Shown here one piece after another: positions 31,001-39,699 of a DNA stretch of 64,000 nucleotides. Within the stretch, counting starts at the first letter, position 1. Each line of letters starts with the position of its first letter. Position numbers and translations under genes: made by a program. Location: assembly GCA_051747385.1 (NCBI GenBank), contig JBNJGB010000015.1, forward strand, positions 1 through 64,000. Direction: 5' to 3'. This stretch comes from JBNJGB01 sp051747385. Lineage in GTDB: Bacteria > Myxococcota_A > UBA9042 > PHBI01 > JACKFB01. The notes under the pieces are model-generated. The model saw only the letters and a list, made by a program, of their open reading frames with translations, searched no databases and had not been told where the DNA came from.

Positions 31001-31439
31001 TGTCCCCGTCGAACCACTCGATGATGGCCGGGAGCCAGGAGCCCACGTACCGGGCGTACGCCCCGAGGTACCACGCCGGCTGCAGCCCGACGCGCTCGTG
31101 GACGAGGCCCACGCGCAGGCGGTCGAGGGCGTACTCCCAGTCGTACTCGCCCTGGATGAGGCGTTCGAAGTACCGGCGCTGTGCACCCTTGAGTCGTCCG
31201 AGCCGCTCGGGAGGGTCCAGCAGGAGGCCGCGCGTCTCGTCAAAGTGGAGCATGTGCGCGTAGAAGTCGTCGAACAGGTCCGCCGCCCGGTCGCGCATCA
31301 GGGGGCGCAGGGCCTTGAGGAGCGCGGCGTCCTCGTCCGTGAGCGCGAGCCAGCGCTTCCGTCGCTCCAGCGCCTGCTCGTCCAGCTCCATGACCCTCGC
31401 CAGCACGGCGAGGGTCTCCTCCGCACCGTCATCGTACAT
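28044..31439 (-). CDS. Globin-coupled hybrid sensor histidine kinase (protoglobin-PAS-GAF-HK-REC)
   Basis: 1131 residues from ATG 31439; no transmembrane segment, so cytosolic. Residues 5-165 look like a protoglobin haem domain: RLRVGLVHERVGLQPAWYLG, with His114 the likely proximal ligand. PAS-like domains follow near 180-300 and 305-425, a GAF domain near 430-585 and a third PAS near 600-720. The kinase core has H-box GVGHEINNPLAY (about 745), N-box NLLVNASQALPEG, and DTGSGIPDD with FFTTKPVGQGTGLGLAI. A receiver domain ends the protein (VLVVDDEAPV, phospho-Asp in CDLMLPDMTG, Lys in LDKP). It probably senses O2, CO or NO through haem. No response regulator gene is adjacent. Confidence 0.88.
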   Translation of the reverse strand: MYDDGAEETLAVLARVMELDEQALERRKRWLALTDEDAALLKALRPLMRDRAADLFDDFYAHMLHFDETRGLLLDPPERLGRLKGAQRRYFERLIQGEYDWEYALDRLRVGLVHERVGLQPAWYLGAYARYVGSWLPAIIEWFDGDTERAVATMQALLKVASLDIGLALDTYMEADRQRLVELTDFNQRLLASMASGLVVTREDLTVCHANRAFHESFATPSAPVEDRHVAELIDAPELEPLLGHVLATGEAALARDLRARGPDGTSRPLRLTVTRVGSGSPRRPGEPRLLVLVDDLTEEERLREEARASELRFREVVEHATDAIVLADGSGTVTYFNAAAEDLFGYRRDEMLGVSASRLVPRGLREAHERGIRRYSKGPARPRRITRQLEGLRKDGSRVPVECTVSAIHHDGDTVVTAILRDVTERRRAEEALRARARQQEIVAALGQRALTGDPPEALFQAAVDRVSSVYDGTPCLLHAVRDDGGAPALRATAGVDAGTADAAVAREDGQAAFTLQSAGPVLVQDLATERRFSSPRSLLEAGVTGSLAVPVRGVSGSWGVLCAYARDGRRFTEDDVHFLQSVANVLGSAVARRTTQRELRRSERSFRTLIEQLPDAIAVIRGERFVYVNEALVRQMGFDDASALVGEHLGRVIDSECWPTVRERLAAMERTGGAAPLTEERVRHRDGSVMPIEVAAIPADFDGKPAIVAVARDLTERHELMARMMQMDRMVTVGTLAAGVGHEINNPLAYVSANVDVALEHLQPVQRAVERMAGVIADELGEERLEGILREAGEERLREDLVDTVLALGEARDGSRRIRDVVRDLKSFSRGEETYGPVPVEAFLRSAINMAWNEVRHRARLVEDLQPVPMVHGNEGRLAQVFLNLLVNASQALPEGAAGEHEVRIRTRAEGPAVLIEVEDTGSGIPDDVRDRIFDPFFTTKPVGQGTGLGLAIGHRIIDRHGGSIDVDSHPGRTTFRVTLPASNEGQEEAEPSRLAPTPPPTSPSDRRPRVLVVDDEAPVGRMLRRMLRRDWEVLAVTSSREALPLLRDGRWDAVVCDLMLPDMTGMDLYEAVDEDVRRRFVFLTGGAFTPRARTFLEEVSAPTLDKPVDARVLRDTLRDLAEPGAGEP

Positions 31440-31686
31440 ACACGTCCGTTCCCGTCGTGGCGGGGGCGTGGTCCCGGAGCCCCGCGGTGGGCCTGTCGAA
31501 CCGCGGAGCGTAGGAGGCACCATAGCGCGTGGGAACCGGGGAATCCCGGGGGGTGTCACGTCACGTTGTCACCGACCGGCGCGTGGCCCGCGGCCGCACC
31601 TCGTCCGCTCCGGTGCGGCAGGCGCGCGCCAGGCACGCCGGCGGGACCATGGCCACACTGCGACGTGGCGTCAACGGTGCAATCGG

Positions 31687-33015
<1,329 letters not shown>

Positions 33016-33113
33016 GGGGTCCTCCTCTGGCAGGTGGAGGTGTGGAGCGTTCGGCGGTGTGGGGTGGTACGGATGATACACGAGGCCCGGGGCGGCGGCA
33101 GCCGGCGGGAGGC

Positions 33114-34463
33114 TCAGCCCGCGCCCACCTCGTCCAGGACCTCGGTGATGGCCCGCCGCGCCCTGGCGAACATCTCGTCCATCTCGTCTTCGGAGATCAC
33201 GTACGCGGGGATGAAGTAGAGCACGTCGCCCAGCGGGCGGAGGATGACGCCGTGCTCCAGCCCGCGCTGGAAGATGCGCCACGTCACCCGCAGGTCCGCG
33301 TCGAACGGGGCCTTCGTCTCGCGGTCCGCCACCAGCTCGAGGGCGCCGACCATGCCGATGTGGCGCGCGTCCCCGACCGCCTCGATGTCGCGGAACGACT
33401 GGATGCCCCGGGTGAACGCGGCCTGCTCGTCCGCGAGGGAGCGCGGGATGTCCTCCCGCTCGAGGATGTCCAGGGTGGCGTTGGCCGCCGCGGCCGCGAG
33501 CGGATTGCCGGTGAAGGTGTGGCCGTGCCGGAAGATCCGGTCGCTGCCGGGGGTGCCGCGGAACGCGTCGAAGATGGGCTCCTTCACGGCCGTCGCCGCG
33601 AGCGGGAGGTAGCCGCCCGTGAGGCCCTTGGCCACGGCCATGAGGTCCGGTACCCGCCCGGCGTGCTCGGTGGCGAACATGCGCCCGGTCCGGCCCCAGC
33701 CCATGGCGACCTCGTCGGCGATGGTCAGGACGCCGTGGGCCTCGCAGAGCTCGAAGACGCGGTCCAGCACCTTCGCCGGGTACGTGCGCATGCCGGCGGC
33801 GCCCTGGACCATGGGCTCGAACACCACGGCCGCGACCCGGTCGCCGTCCTCCCGCAGGATGGCCTCCAGGGAGTCCATGCACTCGGCGCCGCAGGTCTCC
33901 GGCTCGCGCCCCACGGGACACCGGTAGCAGCTCGGCGGGTCCGTGAAGCGGGCGCGCTCGAACGTCTCGTGGAAGATGCCGTGATACGCCGGGATGCCGC
34001 CCACCGCCATCGCCCCGAGCGTGTCCCCGTGGTAGGCGCCGCCGAACGCCACGAACTCCGTCCGCGCCTCCCCCTCGAGGTACCAGTACTGGAGGGCGAT
34101 CTTCATCGCGACCTCCACCGCGGTGGAGCCGTTGTCCGAGTAGAAGACCCGGGTCAGCTCGTCGGGCAGGACCCGCCCCATGCGCTCCGCGAGCTCCTGT
34201 GCAGCCGGCGTGATGAACCCCGCCATCATGGCGTGCTCCAGCCGTCCGAGCTGCTCGGCGACGGCCGCGTCGATCTCCGGGTGCTTGTGCCCCAGGAGGC
34301 TCACCCACCAGGAGCCCACGGCGTCCAGGTAGGGCTTTCCGTCCGCGCCGTACAGCCAGACGCCCTCGCCGCGCTCGATGACCACGGGCGGCGTGTCGAC
34401 GACGTCCTCGTAGTACGTGAACGGGAACCAGAGGTGCGGGAACGGGTCGCGGCGCTCGGGCAT
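33114..34463 (-). CDS. bioA: Adenosylmethionine-8-amino-7-oxononanoate aminotransferase
   Basis: 449 residues from ATG 34463, behind GGGAGGAG; the in-frame start at 34499 has no such site. A PLP-dependent class III aminotransferase that converts 8-amino-7-oxononanoate to 7,8-diaminononanoate in biotin synthesis, using S-adenosylmethionine as amino donor. BioA features: HLWFPFTYYED near the N-terminus, AVGSWWVSLLGHKHPEI, the FYSDNGSTAVEVAMKIA phosphate-cup region, YHGDTLGAMAVGG, DEVAMGWGRTG and PLP Lys in AVAKGLTGGYLPLAAT. No other bio genes are in the window. Confidence 0.93.
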   Translation of the reverse strand: MPERRDPFPHLWFPFTYYEDVVDTPPVVIERGEGVWLYGADGKPYLDAVGSWWVSLLGHKHPEIDAAVAEQLGRLEHAMMAGFITPAAQELAERMGRVLPDELTRVFYSDNGSTAVEVAMKIALQYWYLEGEARTEFVAFGGAYHGDTLGAMAVGGIPAYHGIFHETFERARFTDPPSCYRCPVGREPETCGAECMDSLEAILREDGDRVAAVVFEPMVQGAAGMRTYPAKVLDRVFELCEAHGVLTIADEVAMGWGRTGRMFATEHAGRVPDLMAVAKGLTGGYLPLAATAVKEPIFDAFRGTPGSDRIFRHGHTFTGNPLAAAAANATLDILEREDIPRSLADEQAAFTRGIQSFRDIEAVGDARHIGMVGALELVADRETKAPFDADLRVTWRIFQRGLEHGVILRPLGDVLYFIPAYVISEDEMDEMFARARRAITEVLDEVGAG

Positions 34464-34531
34464 GTCTCCTCCCACGGGTGGGGGCGCGGAGCCTGACACG
34501 GCCGCCCGGGCCGATCAACGCCGCCGCGGCC

Positions 34532-35002
34532 TCACGTCCTGCTCGATCCGCGGAGCCGCGGGTCGAAGGACAACGCCTCCGGCTCGCCGGTGCGCACCCG
34601 TCGGAAGCCCGGGTGCTTCGGGTTGAGCAGGACGTTCCGGTCGCCGGGGATCACGGCGGACGGCACCGAGAGGGCGAGCGAACGGCCGGACGCGAACCAC
34701 GCCTCGCCCAGGGTCTGCGTCGCGCGCCCGGGAGGCAGGGCGTCCCAGCCGTCGGGGAGGTCCGCGTCGGCGAGTCGCTCCACGTCCTCGTCGGGGACGC
34801 GCGCCGACAGCAGGACCAGCGGAGGCGCGCCGGTCGGATCCCCCACGTGTGCGAGCATCTCGACCGCGGCCAGGGCGCGGCTCTCGGCCGTGTACACGAT
34901 CGGGACGCCCTTCGGGTGCCAGCGTCCGGCGAACCGCCGCGCCCCCTCCCCGGCGAAGGCGCCGTCGGCGTACCTCGCCTTGGTCAGGCGCCAGACGATC
35001 AC
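34532..35002 (-). CDS. RES-domain toxin, second module
   Basis: 156 residues from GTG 35002, overlapping the antitoxin stop by four bases (GTGA). The classic short RES layout: VWRLTKARYADGAFAGEGAR, RFAGRWHPKGVPIVYTAES (catalytic Arg and Tyr region), RALAAVEMLAHVG with the conserved Glu, and a C-terminal PSAVIPGDRNVLLNPKHPGF block typical of RES proteins. Expected to attack NAD+ or use it as substrate when freed from the antitoxin. It differs from the 237-residue RES protein at 12337 in length and gene coupling, so the modules are independent acquisitions rather than a local duplication. Confidence 0.9.
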   Translation of the reverse strand: MIVWRLTKARYADGAFAGEGARRFAGRWHPKGVPIVYTAESRALAAVEMLAHVGDPTGAPPLVLLSARVPDEDVERLADADLPDGWDALPPGRATQTLGEAWFASGRSLALSVPSAVIPGDRNVLLNPKHPGFRRVRTGEPEALSFDPRLRGSSRT

Positions 35003-35436
35003 GCGGCCATTCCGAACTCGATCCGGCCGAGGACGTCGTCCACCTCCCGCGCGCCGGCGTCCGTGGCGAGCAGGTCCATCGGCGGGCTCCCGCCCAGGGT
35101 GACGTTGGGGCGCTTGAGCCAGGCCGACGCCCGCTGCGTGTCCTCGAAGACGTCCACCGCGTGGGCGACGATGCGCGCGAGCCGGTAGAGCCTGTCCGAC
35201 TCGTCGGCCGGCAGGCGGCCCCGGCCGCGTCGCCGCGTGAGCGTCCTGCGCGAGATGTGGAGGACCTCCGCGCCCAGGTCCTGCGGCGTCATCCCCACGG
35301 CTTCGGCGAGGCAGGCCAGCGACTCGTAGGGGAGCCCCTGCTCGATGAGGGCGTGGACCTCGAGGCCCGTGCGCGGCGTCCCGACGAGCGCCGATCCGCC
35401 GAGGAGCTCGAAGGTGTCCTCTACCGCCGCAGCCAT
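34999..35436 (-). CDS. Xre/MbcA/ParS-type antitoxin, second module
   Basis: 145 residues from ATG 35436, set by AAGGAGG four bases upstream; an earlier ATG at 35454 lacks a site. The N-terminus has LIEQGLPYESLACLAEAVGM, then an Xre-like HTH (LGAEVLHISRRTLTRRRG). The C-terminal toxin-binding domain reads DRLYRLARIVAHAVDVFEDT, ASAWLKRPNVTLGGSPPMDLL and ends VDDVLGRIEFGMAA. The four-base overlap with the RES gene gives tight co-translation. Such antitoxins usually autoregulate their operon. Confidence 0.9.
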   Translation of the reverse strand: MAAAVEDTFELLGGSALVGTPRTGLEVHALIEQGLPYESLACLAEAVGMTPQDLGAEVLHISRRTLTRRRGRGRLPADESDRLYRLARIVAHAVDVFEDTQRASAWLKRPNVTLGGSPPMDLLATDAGAREVDDVLGRIEFGMAA

Positions 35437-35503
35437 GGGGCCTCCTTGCGCCATCTGGCCACATGATAGCGCCGAATGGCGGCCGACCCAAGGAGGCGCG
35501 CGA

Positions 35504-35896
35504 TCACCCGCCCCTGAGGTCGCGCCGGAGCGGGTGGTCCCGCGGCACCTCGACGAAGATCAGGAGGAGGCCGTCGGGGTCGCGGGCGCGCATCTCGCGG
35601 AGGCCCCAGGGCTTCGTCGCGGGGGGCTCGTCGACGGGGACGCCCTGCGCGCCGAGGGTCTCGTGGGTCTCGTCGACGGAGCGGACCTGAAGCCAGAGCT
35701 GCGTGAGGTCCGACGCGGGCTCGTCGCCGGATCCGGACACCTCGAGGAAGCCCCCGCCCAGGAAGAAGACCACGCCGCCGGACTCCTCGGAGCCGAACTC
35801 GCGATACCGGTGGAGGCCCAGGACCCGGTCGTAGAAGTCGACGGTCCGGCGAAGGTCCCGGGGGCGGAGGAGCAGGCGGCTCTGGAGGATCTCCAT
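35504..35896 (-). CDS. VOC (glyoxalase/bleomycin-resistance) family protein
   Basis: 130 residues from ATG 35896. It shows the paired beta-alpha-beta-beta-beta VOC modules: RDLRRTVDFYDRVLGLHRY, VVFFLGGGFLEVSGSG, TQLWLQVRSVDETHETL and LREMRARDPDGLLLIFVEVP. Members bind a divalent metal and act as glyoxalases, dioxygenases or drug-binding proteins; the substrate cannot be read from this sequence. The E in the last strand (FVEV) is a usual metal ligand. Confidence 0.8.
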   Translation of the reverse strand: MEILQSRLLLRPRDLRRTVDFYDRVLGLHRYREFGSEESGGVVFFLGGGFLEVSGSGDEPASDLTQLWLQVRSVDETHETLGAQGVPVDEPPATKPWGLREMRARDPDGLLLIFVEVPRDHPLRRDLRGG

Positions 35897-35998
35897 GCGC
35901 CCAGGGTAGCGATCGCCGGCTTCATCCGCATCCCCCGGGAGTCCCTTGCCCATGCCCGTGCCCTTGCCCTTGCCTGACGGAGGCGCCCGGGCCGGGGG

Positions 35999-36343
35999 CT
36001 ACTCGAGGGCGGCGTCGAGGAACCGCTCCCGGGCGGCGCGCAGGGCGGGGAGGCCCTCGGGACGGACGCGCTCGCCCCGGTCGTCCACGGGCGCGTCCGC
36101 GATGGCGGTGCAGTAGTCGCGCAGGGCGTCCAGCGCGCGATCGTCCTCGTCCGGGTCCGCGTGGCAGCGCGCGATCCGGGACGCGAGGGGCCACAGCTCC
36201 TGCTCGAGGTACGCCTGCTCGCCGTAGTCCTCCAGGTCGCTGTGGGACTCGGCGAGGGACGCGGCGTAGCCGAGGAGCCACTGCCGCTGCTGGGACTGCT
36301 CCGCGCGGATGGGGACCGGAAGCCAGAGGTCGTTGAAGGTCAT
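35999..36343 (-). CDS. Hypothetical helical protein
   Basis: 114 residues from ATG 36343, behind GAGGAGGCGGGAC, a strong site that fixes the start. No signal peptide or membrane segment. Mostly amphipathic helix (QQRQWLLGYAASLAESHSDL, YLEQELWPLASRIARCHADP). Acidic. No recognised family. It stands alone on the minus strand just upstream of a VOC gene and downstream of the ABC importer genes. Confidence 0.65.
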   Translation of the reverse strand: MTFNDLWLPVPIRAEQSQQRQWLLGYAASLAESHSDLEDYGEQAYLEQELWPLASRIARCHADPDEDDRALDALRDYCTAIADAPVDDRGERVRPEGLPALRAARERFLDAALE

Positions 36344-36429
36344 GTCCCGCCTCCTCGGGGTTCGTGTCGGGGGTTCCGACATCATATCGCAGATCGGTCC
36401 GGATGTGGCGTGTTGCGGTGCGGGGCTGG

Positions 36430-37257
36430 TCATCCCTTGGTCGCGCCGGAGGTCAGGCCCTGGACGATGCGCCGCTGGAAGGCCAGCACGAGCAGGGCGA
36501 CGGGTGCGGTCGCGAGCACGGCCGCCGCGAGGATCTGGCCCCACGGGACCTGGTATCTTCCGCGGAGCAGCGCGATGGCGACCGGGACGGTCTGCCGCTC
36601 CGGGCCGAGGGTGAACGACAGGGCGAACAGGAACTCGTTCCAGCAGTAGATGAACGTCAGGATGGCTGTCGTGGCGATCCCCGGGAGGGCCAGGGGCAGC
36701 AGGACCGACACGAACGCCCGCAGGCGGCCCGCGCCGTCGACGAGGGCCTGCTCCTCCAGGTCCGCCGGGAGCTGTCGGAGATATCCGACCAGCAGCCACA
36801 CGGTCAGCGGCATGGCGAAGGTCATGTAGGGCAGGACCAGGCCCGGGTAGGTGTCCACGAGGCCCACGGCGCGCAGGAGGAGGTACAGCGGCGAGACGAT
36901 GGAGATCTGCGGGAACATCGTCGCGGCCAGCACGACCCCCAGGACGGCGGACTTGCCGCGGAAGCGAAGCCGGGCCAGGGCATACGCGCACAGCGCGCCC
37001 AGGGGGATGCAGAGGCCCGTCGTCGCGAGGGCCACCACGAGCGAGTTGCGGATGGGGCGCCAGAACCCCCGGGCGTCGAACAGCGCCCGGTAGTGGTCGA
37101 GGGTGACGCGGTCCGGGACGAGCGAAGGGTCCCGGTGCAGGTCGGCCTCGGGCGTCAGGGAGGCCACCACGGCCCACAGGACCGGGAACGCGAACCCCAG
37201 CACCATCACCAGGCGCCCCGCGGTCGCCGCGAGGGATCGGCGGGTCGGGCCGCTCAC
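36430..37257 (-). CDS. ABC sugar transporter permease, MalG type
   Basis: 275 residues from GTG 37257, which overlaps the upstream gene's TGA by four bases. Six transmembrane helices. The cytoplasmic EAA loop reads EEQALVDGAGRLRAFVSVLLPLALP, broken here as EEQALVDGAG and FVSVLLPLALPG, which docks the ATPase. Domain order and the C-terminal IVQGLTSGATKG ending are typical of the CUT1 carbohydrate family. It should pair with the MalF-type half of the fused upstream protein. No ATPase gene is nearby, so a shared MalK-like ATPase elsewhere would be needed. Confidence 0.92.
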   Translation of the reverse strand: MSGPTRRSLAATAGRLVMVLGFAFPVLWAVVASLTPEADLHRDPSLVPDRVTLDHYRALFDARGFWRPIRNSLVVALATTGLCIPLGALCAYALARLRFRGKSAVLGVVLAATMFPQISIVSPLYLLLRAVGLVDTYPGLVLPYMTFAMPLTVWLLVGYLRQLPADLEEQALVDGAGRLRAFVSVLLPLALPGIATTAILTFIYCWNEFLFALSFTLGPERQTVPVAIALLRGRYQVPWGQILAAAVLATAPVALLVLAFQRRIVQGLTSGATKG

Positions 37258-39530
37258 GACGTGCCCTCCCGGGTCAGGCCCGCGCCCAGGACCCGGACGT
37301 AGAGCACGGCCAGGCCGACGGCCACCAGGAAGACCAGGGCCGCGAGCGCCGAGCCGTAGCCGAAGCGGAGGCTCTGGAAGAGGACGTCGAACGTGGTGAG
37401 GGCGATGGGCTCGGTGGCGGTCCCCGGGCCGCCGCCCGTGAGGACGTACACCAGGCCGAAGACCCGCAGGGCGTCCAGGCTCCGAAAGAGCAGGGCCACG
37501 AGCAGGGCGGGGCGGAGCAGCGGCAGGGTGACGTGCAGGAAGCGCCGCCAGCGCCCGGCGCCGTCCATGCGCGCGACGTCGTAGAGCTGGGGATCGATGC
37601 CCTGGAGGCCGGCGAGCAGCAGCAGGGCCACGAACGGCGTCGTCTTCCAGACGTCGGCGAGGATCACCGGCACCCACGCGCCCAGCGGGTCGCCGAGCCA
37701 TGCGAAGGGCTCCTCGAGGGCGCCGACCTCCAGCAGCAGGTCGTTGACCAGCCCCGCCTCGCTCTCGAAGAGGAAGCGCCACAGCAGGCCCGCCACCACG
37801 GTCGGGAGCGCCCAGGGGAGGAGCACGATCGCCCGGGCCGGCCCGCGGCCGCGGAACGCCTGGTTCAGCGCGAGGGCCAGCACCAGCCCGAGGAGCACCT
37901 CCAGCGTGACCGTGCTCGCCGCGAAGATCGCCGTGTTCGCCATGGCGCCCCAGAAGCGCTCGCTGCCGAGGGCCTCCGCGTAGTTCGCCACCCCGACGAA
38001 GGTCCGACCCTGCCACGGCGCGCGGAGGTCGTGGGCGTGGAGCGACTCCCAGGCGGTCCACGCGAGAGGGAAGAAGGCGACCGCCGACGTCACCACCAGC
38101 GCCGGGGCGACGAGGCGCCACGCCAGGGACGCGTCGGGCAACGGCCGGGGGGAGCGTCGTCGCGCTCGCAGCAGCAGCACGAGCCCGGCGACGCCCAGGG
38201 CAAGCGCACCCAGGAGCCAGGGAGCGACACGGGACGTGGGCTCCTCCTGCGGGCTGTGCGCTCCCTCGGGAGGCGGCCGGGTCCGATCCAGGAGGGTCTG
38301 CATCCCGGCGGCGGCCTCCTCCAGGGCCGTGCGGGGCGTCGCCTGCCCCGTGAGGGCCCGGTGGAGGTGGACCTGCAGGATGCGCGAGAGCTGGGCGTAG
38401 ACCGGCGTGACCGGCCGCGGGCGGGCGCGCTCCACGACGCGGCGCGCCTCCTCGGGCGGCATGGGCAGGGCCTCCGCCAGGCGCGGATCGTCGTACAGGT
38501 CGCGGCGGGCCGGGAGCTGGCCCGTGACCCGCGCCCGCTCCAGCGTCTGCTCCGGCGCGGTGAGGAAGGCGACCAGGCGCCACGCGGCCTCCGGGTGCTC
38601 GGTGAAGGCGTTGATCCCGAGCTGTCCTCCGCCCAGCGCCGCCGTGGACGAGCCGCCGGGCCCGGCGGGCATGGGCGCGATGTCGAAGCGACCGGCGACC
38701 TCCGAGTCGGGGCCCTGCAGGAGCTCGTACGCATAGGGCCAGTTCCGCATGAGCGCGGCCTCGCCGTTCTGGAAGGCGAAGCGGACCGGCTCCTCGCGCC
38801 AGGTGAGGGCGGCCTCCGGCGTGATCCCGCCCGCGCCGACGGCGTCGCGGAGCCACGTCAGCGCCTTCACGGCCGCCTCCGAGCCCACGGTCACCCGCCC
38901 GTCGGGGGACAGGATGCGGCCTCCGTGCGCGCCCAGGATCTCCTGGAAGACGGTGACGAGCCCCTCGTACCGCGCACCCTGCCACGCGAAGCCGTAGGGC
39001 AGGCCGTGCTCCTCGCGGGCGCGCCGGGCGACCCGCTCCAGCTCGTCGAGGGTCCGGGGCGGCCCGTTCATCAGGTCGGTCCGCCAGTAGAGCATCCCCA
39101 CGTCCACGAACCAGGGGATCGCGTACAGGTCCCCGCGCCATCGATCCGCCGCCAGGACCCGCGGGAACCAGGCCTCGACCTCCGGCCCGAACCGGTCCAG
39201 CGGCAAGAGCCAGCCGGCGGCCGCCAGCTCCGGCGTCCACACCACGTCGAGCTGGAGCACGTCCGGCGATCCGGCCCGCGCGTGGAGCCACTGGACGTAG
39301 AGCTGGTGGCGCTCGTCCGCCGAGTCGGGCGTCACCCGGCGCGTGACGCGGATCCCGGGGTTCCGCGCCATGAACTGCTCGAGCTGGCGATCGAGCAGCT
39401 CCGCCTCGGCTCCCACGGCGCTGCCCGTGATCGTCAGGTGGACCCGGTCGTCGCGCTCCTCACCGGCGCACGCCGCCAGCAGCAGCGCCCCGCACACGGC
39501 CGCGACGCAGGATCGGGACGGACCGCGCAT
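37254..39530 (-). CDS. Fused extracellular solute-binding lipoprotein and MalF-type permease
   Basis: 758 residues from ATG 39530 behind GGGAGGTGG. Residues 1-420 are a complete CUT1 solute-binding protein: lipobox LAACAGEE, LTITGSAVGAEAELLDRQLE, PDVLQLDVVWTPELAAAGWL, YAIPWFVDVGMLYWRTDL, GGGQLGINAFTEHPEAAW. A helix near 435-457 leads to a MalF-type permease (475-758) with six helices and an EAA loop (YDVARMDGAGRWRRFLHVTL). Normally these are separate genes; fusion tethers the binding protein to the channel. The first residues form a lipoprotein signal, so the protein may be both lipidated and polytopic. Translationally coupled to the MalG-type permease downstream. Substrate probably an oligosaccharide. 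Confidence 0.9.
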   Translation of the reverse strand: MRGPSRSCVAAVCGALLLAACAGEERDDRVHLTITGSAVGAEAELLDRQLEQFMARNPGIRVTRRVTPDSADERHQLYVQWLHARAGSPDVLQLDVVWTPELAAAGWLLPLDRFGPEVEAWFPRVLAADRWRGDLYAIPWFVDVGMLYWRTDLMNGPPRTLDELERVARRAREEHGLPYGFAWQGARYEGLVTVFQEILGAHGGRILSPDGRVTVGSEAAVKALTWLRDAVGAGGITPEAALTWREEPVRFAFQNGEAALMRNWPYAYELLQGPDSEVAGRFDIAPMPAGPGGSSTAALGGGQLGINAFTEHPEAAWRLVAFLTAPEQTLERARVTGQLPARRDLYDDPRLAEALPMPPEEARRVVERARPRPVTPVYAQLSRILQVHLHRALTGQATPRTALEEAAAGMQTLLDRTRPPPEGAHSPQEEPTSRVAPWLLGALALGVAGLVLLLRARRRSPRPLPDASLAWRLVAPALVVTSAVAFFPLAWTAWESLHAHDLRAPWQGRTFVGVANYAEALGSERFWGAMANTAIFAASTVTLEVLLGLVLALALNQAFRGRGPARAIVLLPWALPTVVAGLLWRFLFESEAGLVNDLLLEVGALEEPFAWLGDPLGAWVPVILADVWKTTPFVALLLLAGLQGIDPQLYDVARMDGAGRWRRFLHVTLPLLRPALLVALLFRSLDALRVFGLVYVLTGGGPGTATEPIALTTFDVLFQSLRFGYGSALAALVFLVAVGLAVLYVRVLGAGLTREGTS

Positions 39531-39595
39531 GCCACCTCCCGAGCCTCCGAGGGTAGTCCACCGGCGGCCGGAGCCGAAGGGGGGCGCCGGGCGTC

Positions 39596-39629
39596 GTTAT
39601 ACGCACCGTCGTGGTAGATTGCGTATAAC
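39596..39629. promoter_or_regulatory. Operator-like dyad 1
   Basis: GTTATACGCA (39596-39605), 14 bases, then TGCGTATAAC (39620-39629): perfect 10-bp inverted repeat. An identical-arm dyad with the same spacing lies 70 bases downstream. The arms contain a TATAAC hexamer resembling a -10 box. It lies in the divergent gap between the ABC importer and the nucleotidyltransferase gene. Confidence 0.7.
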
Positions 39630-39665
39630 TGGAAGTCGTCTTCGTTGAGCAGCGTCCGTGACTGG

Positions 39666-39699
39666 GTTATACGCAACCTTCATGGAACCTGCGTATAAC
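39666..39699. promoter_or_regulatory. Operator-like dyad 2, abutting the ATG
   Basis: Same 10-bp arms (39666-39675 and 39690-39699) and the same 14-base spacer length as dyad 1, but a different spacer sequence. It ends directly before ATG 39700. Arm conservation with spacer divergence argues for a protein-binding site or a paired-stem RNA leader. Confidence 0.7.
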
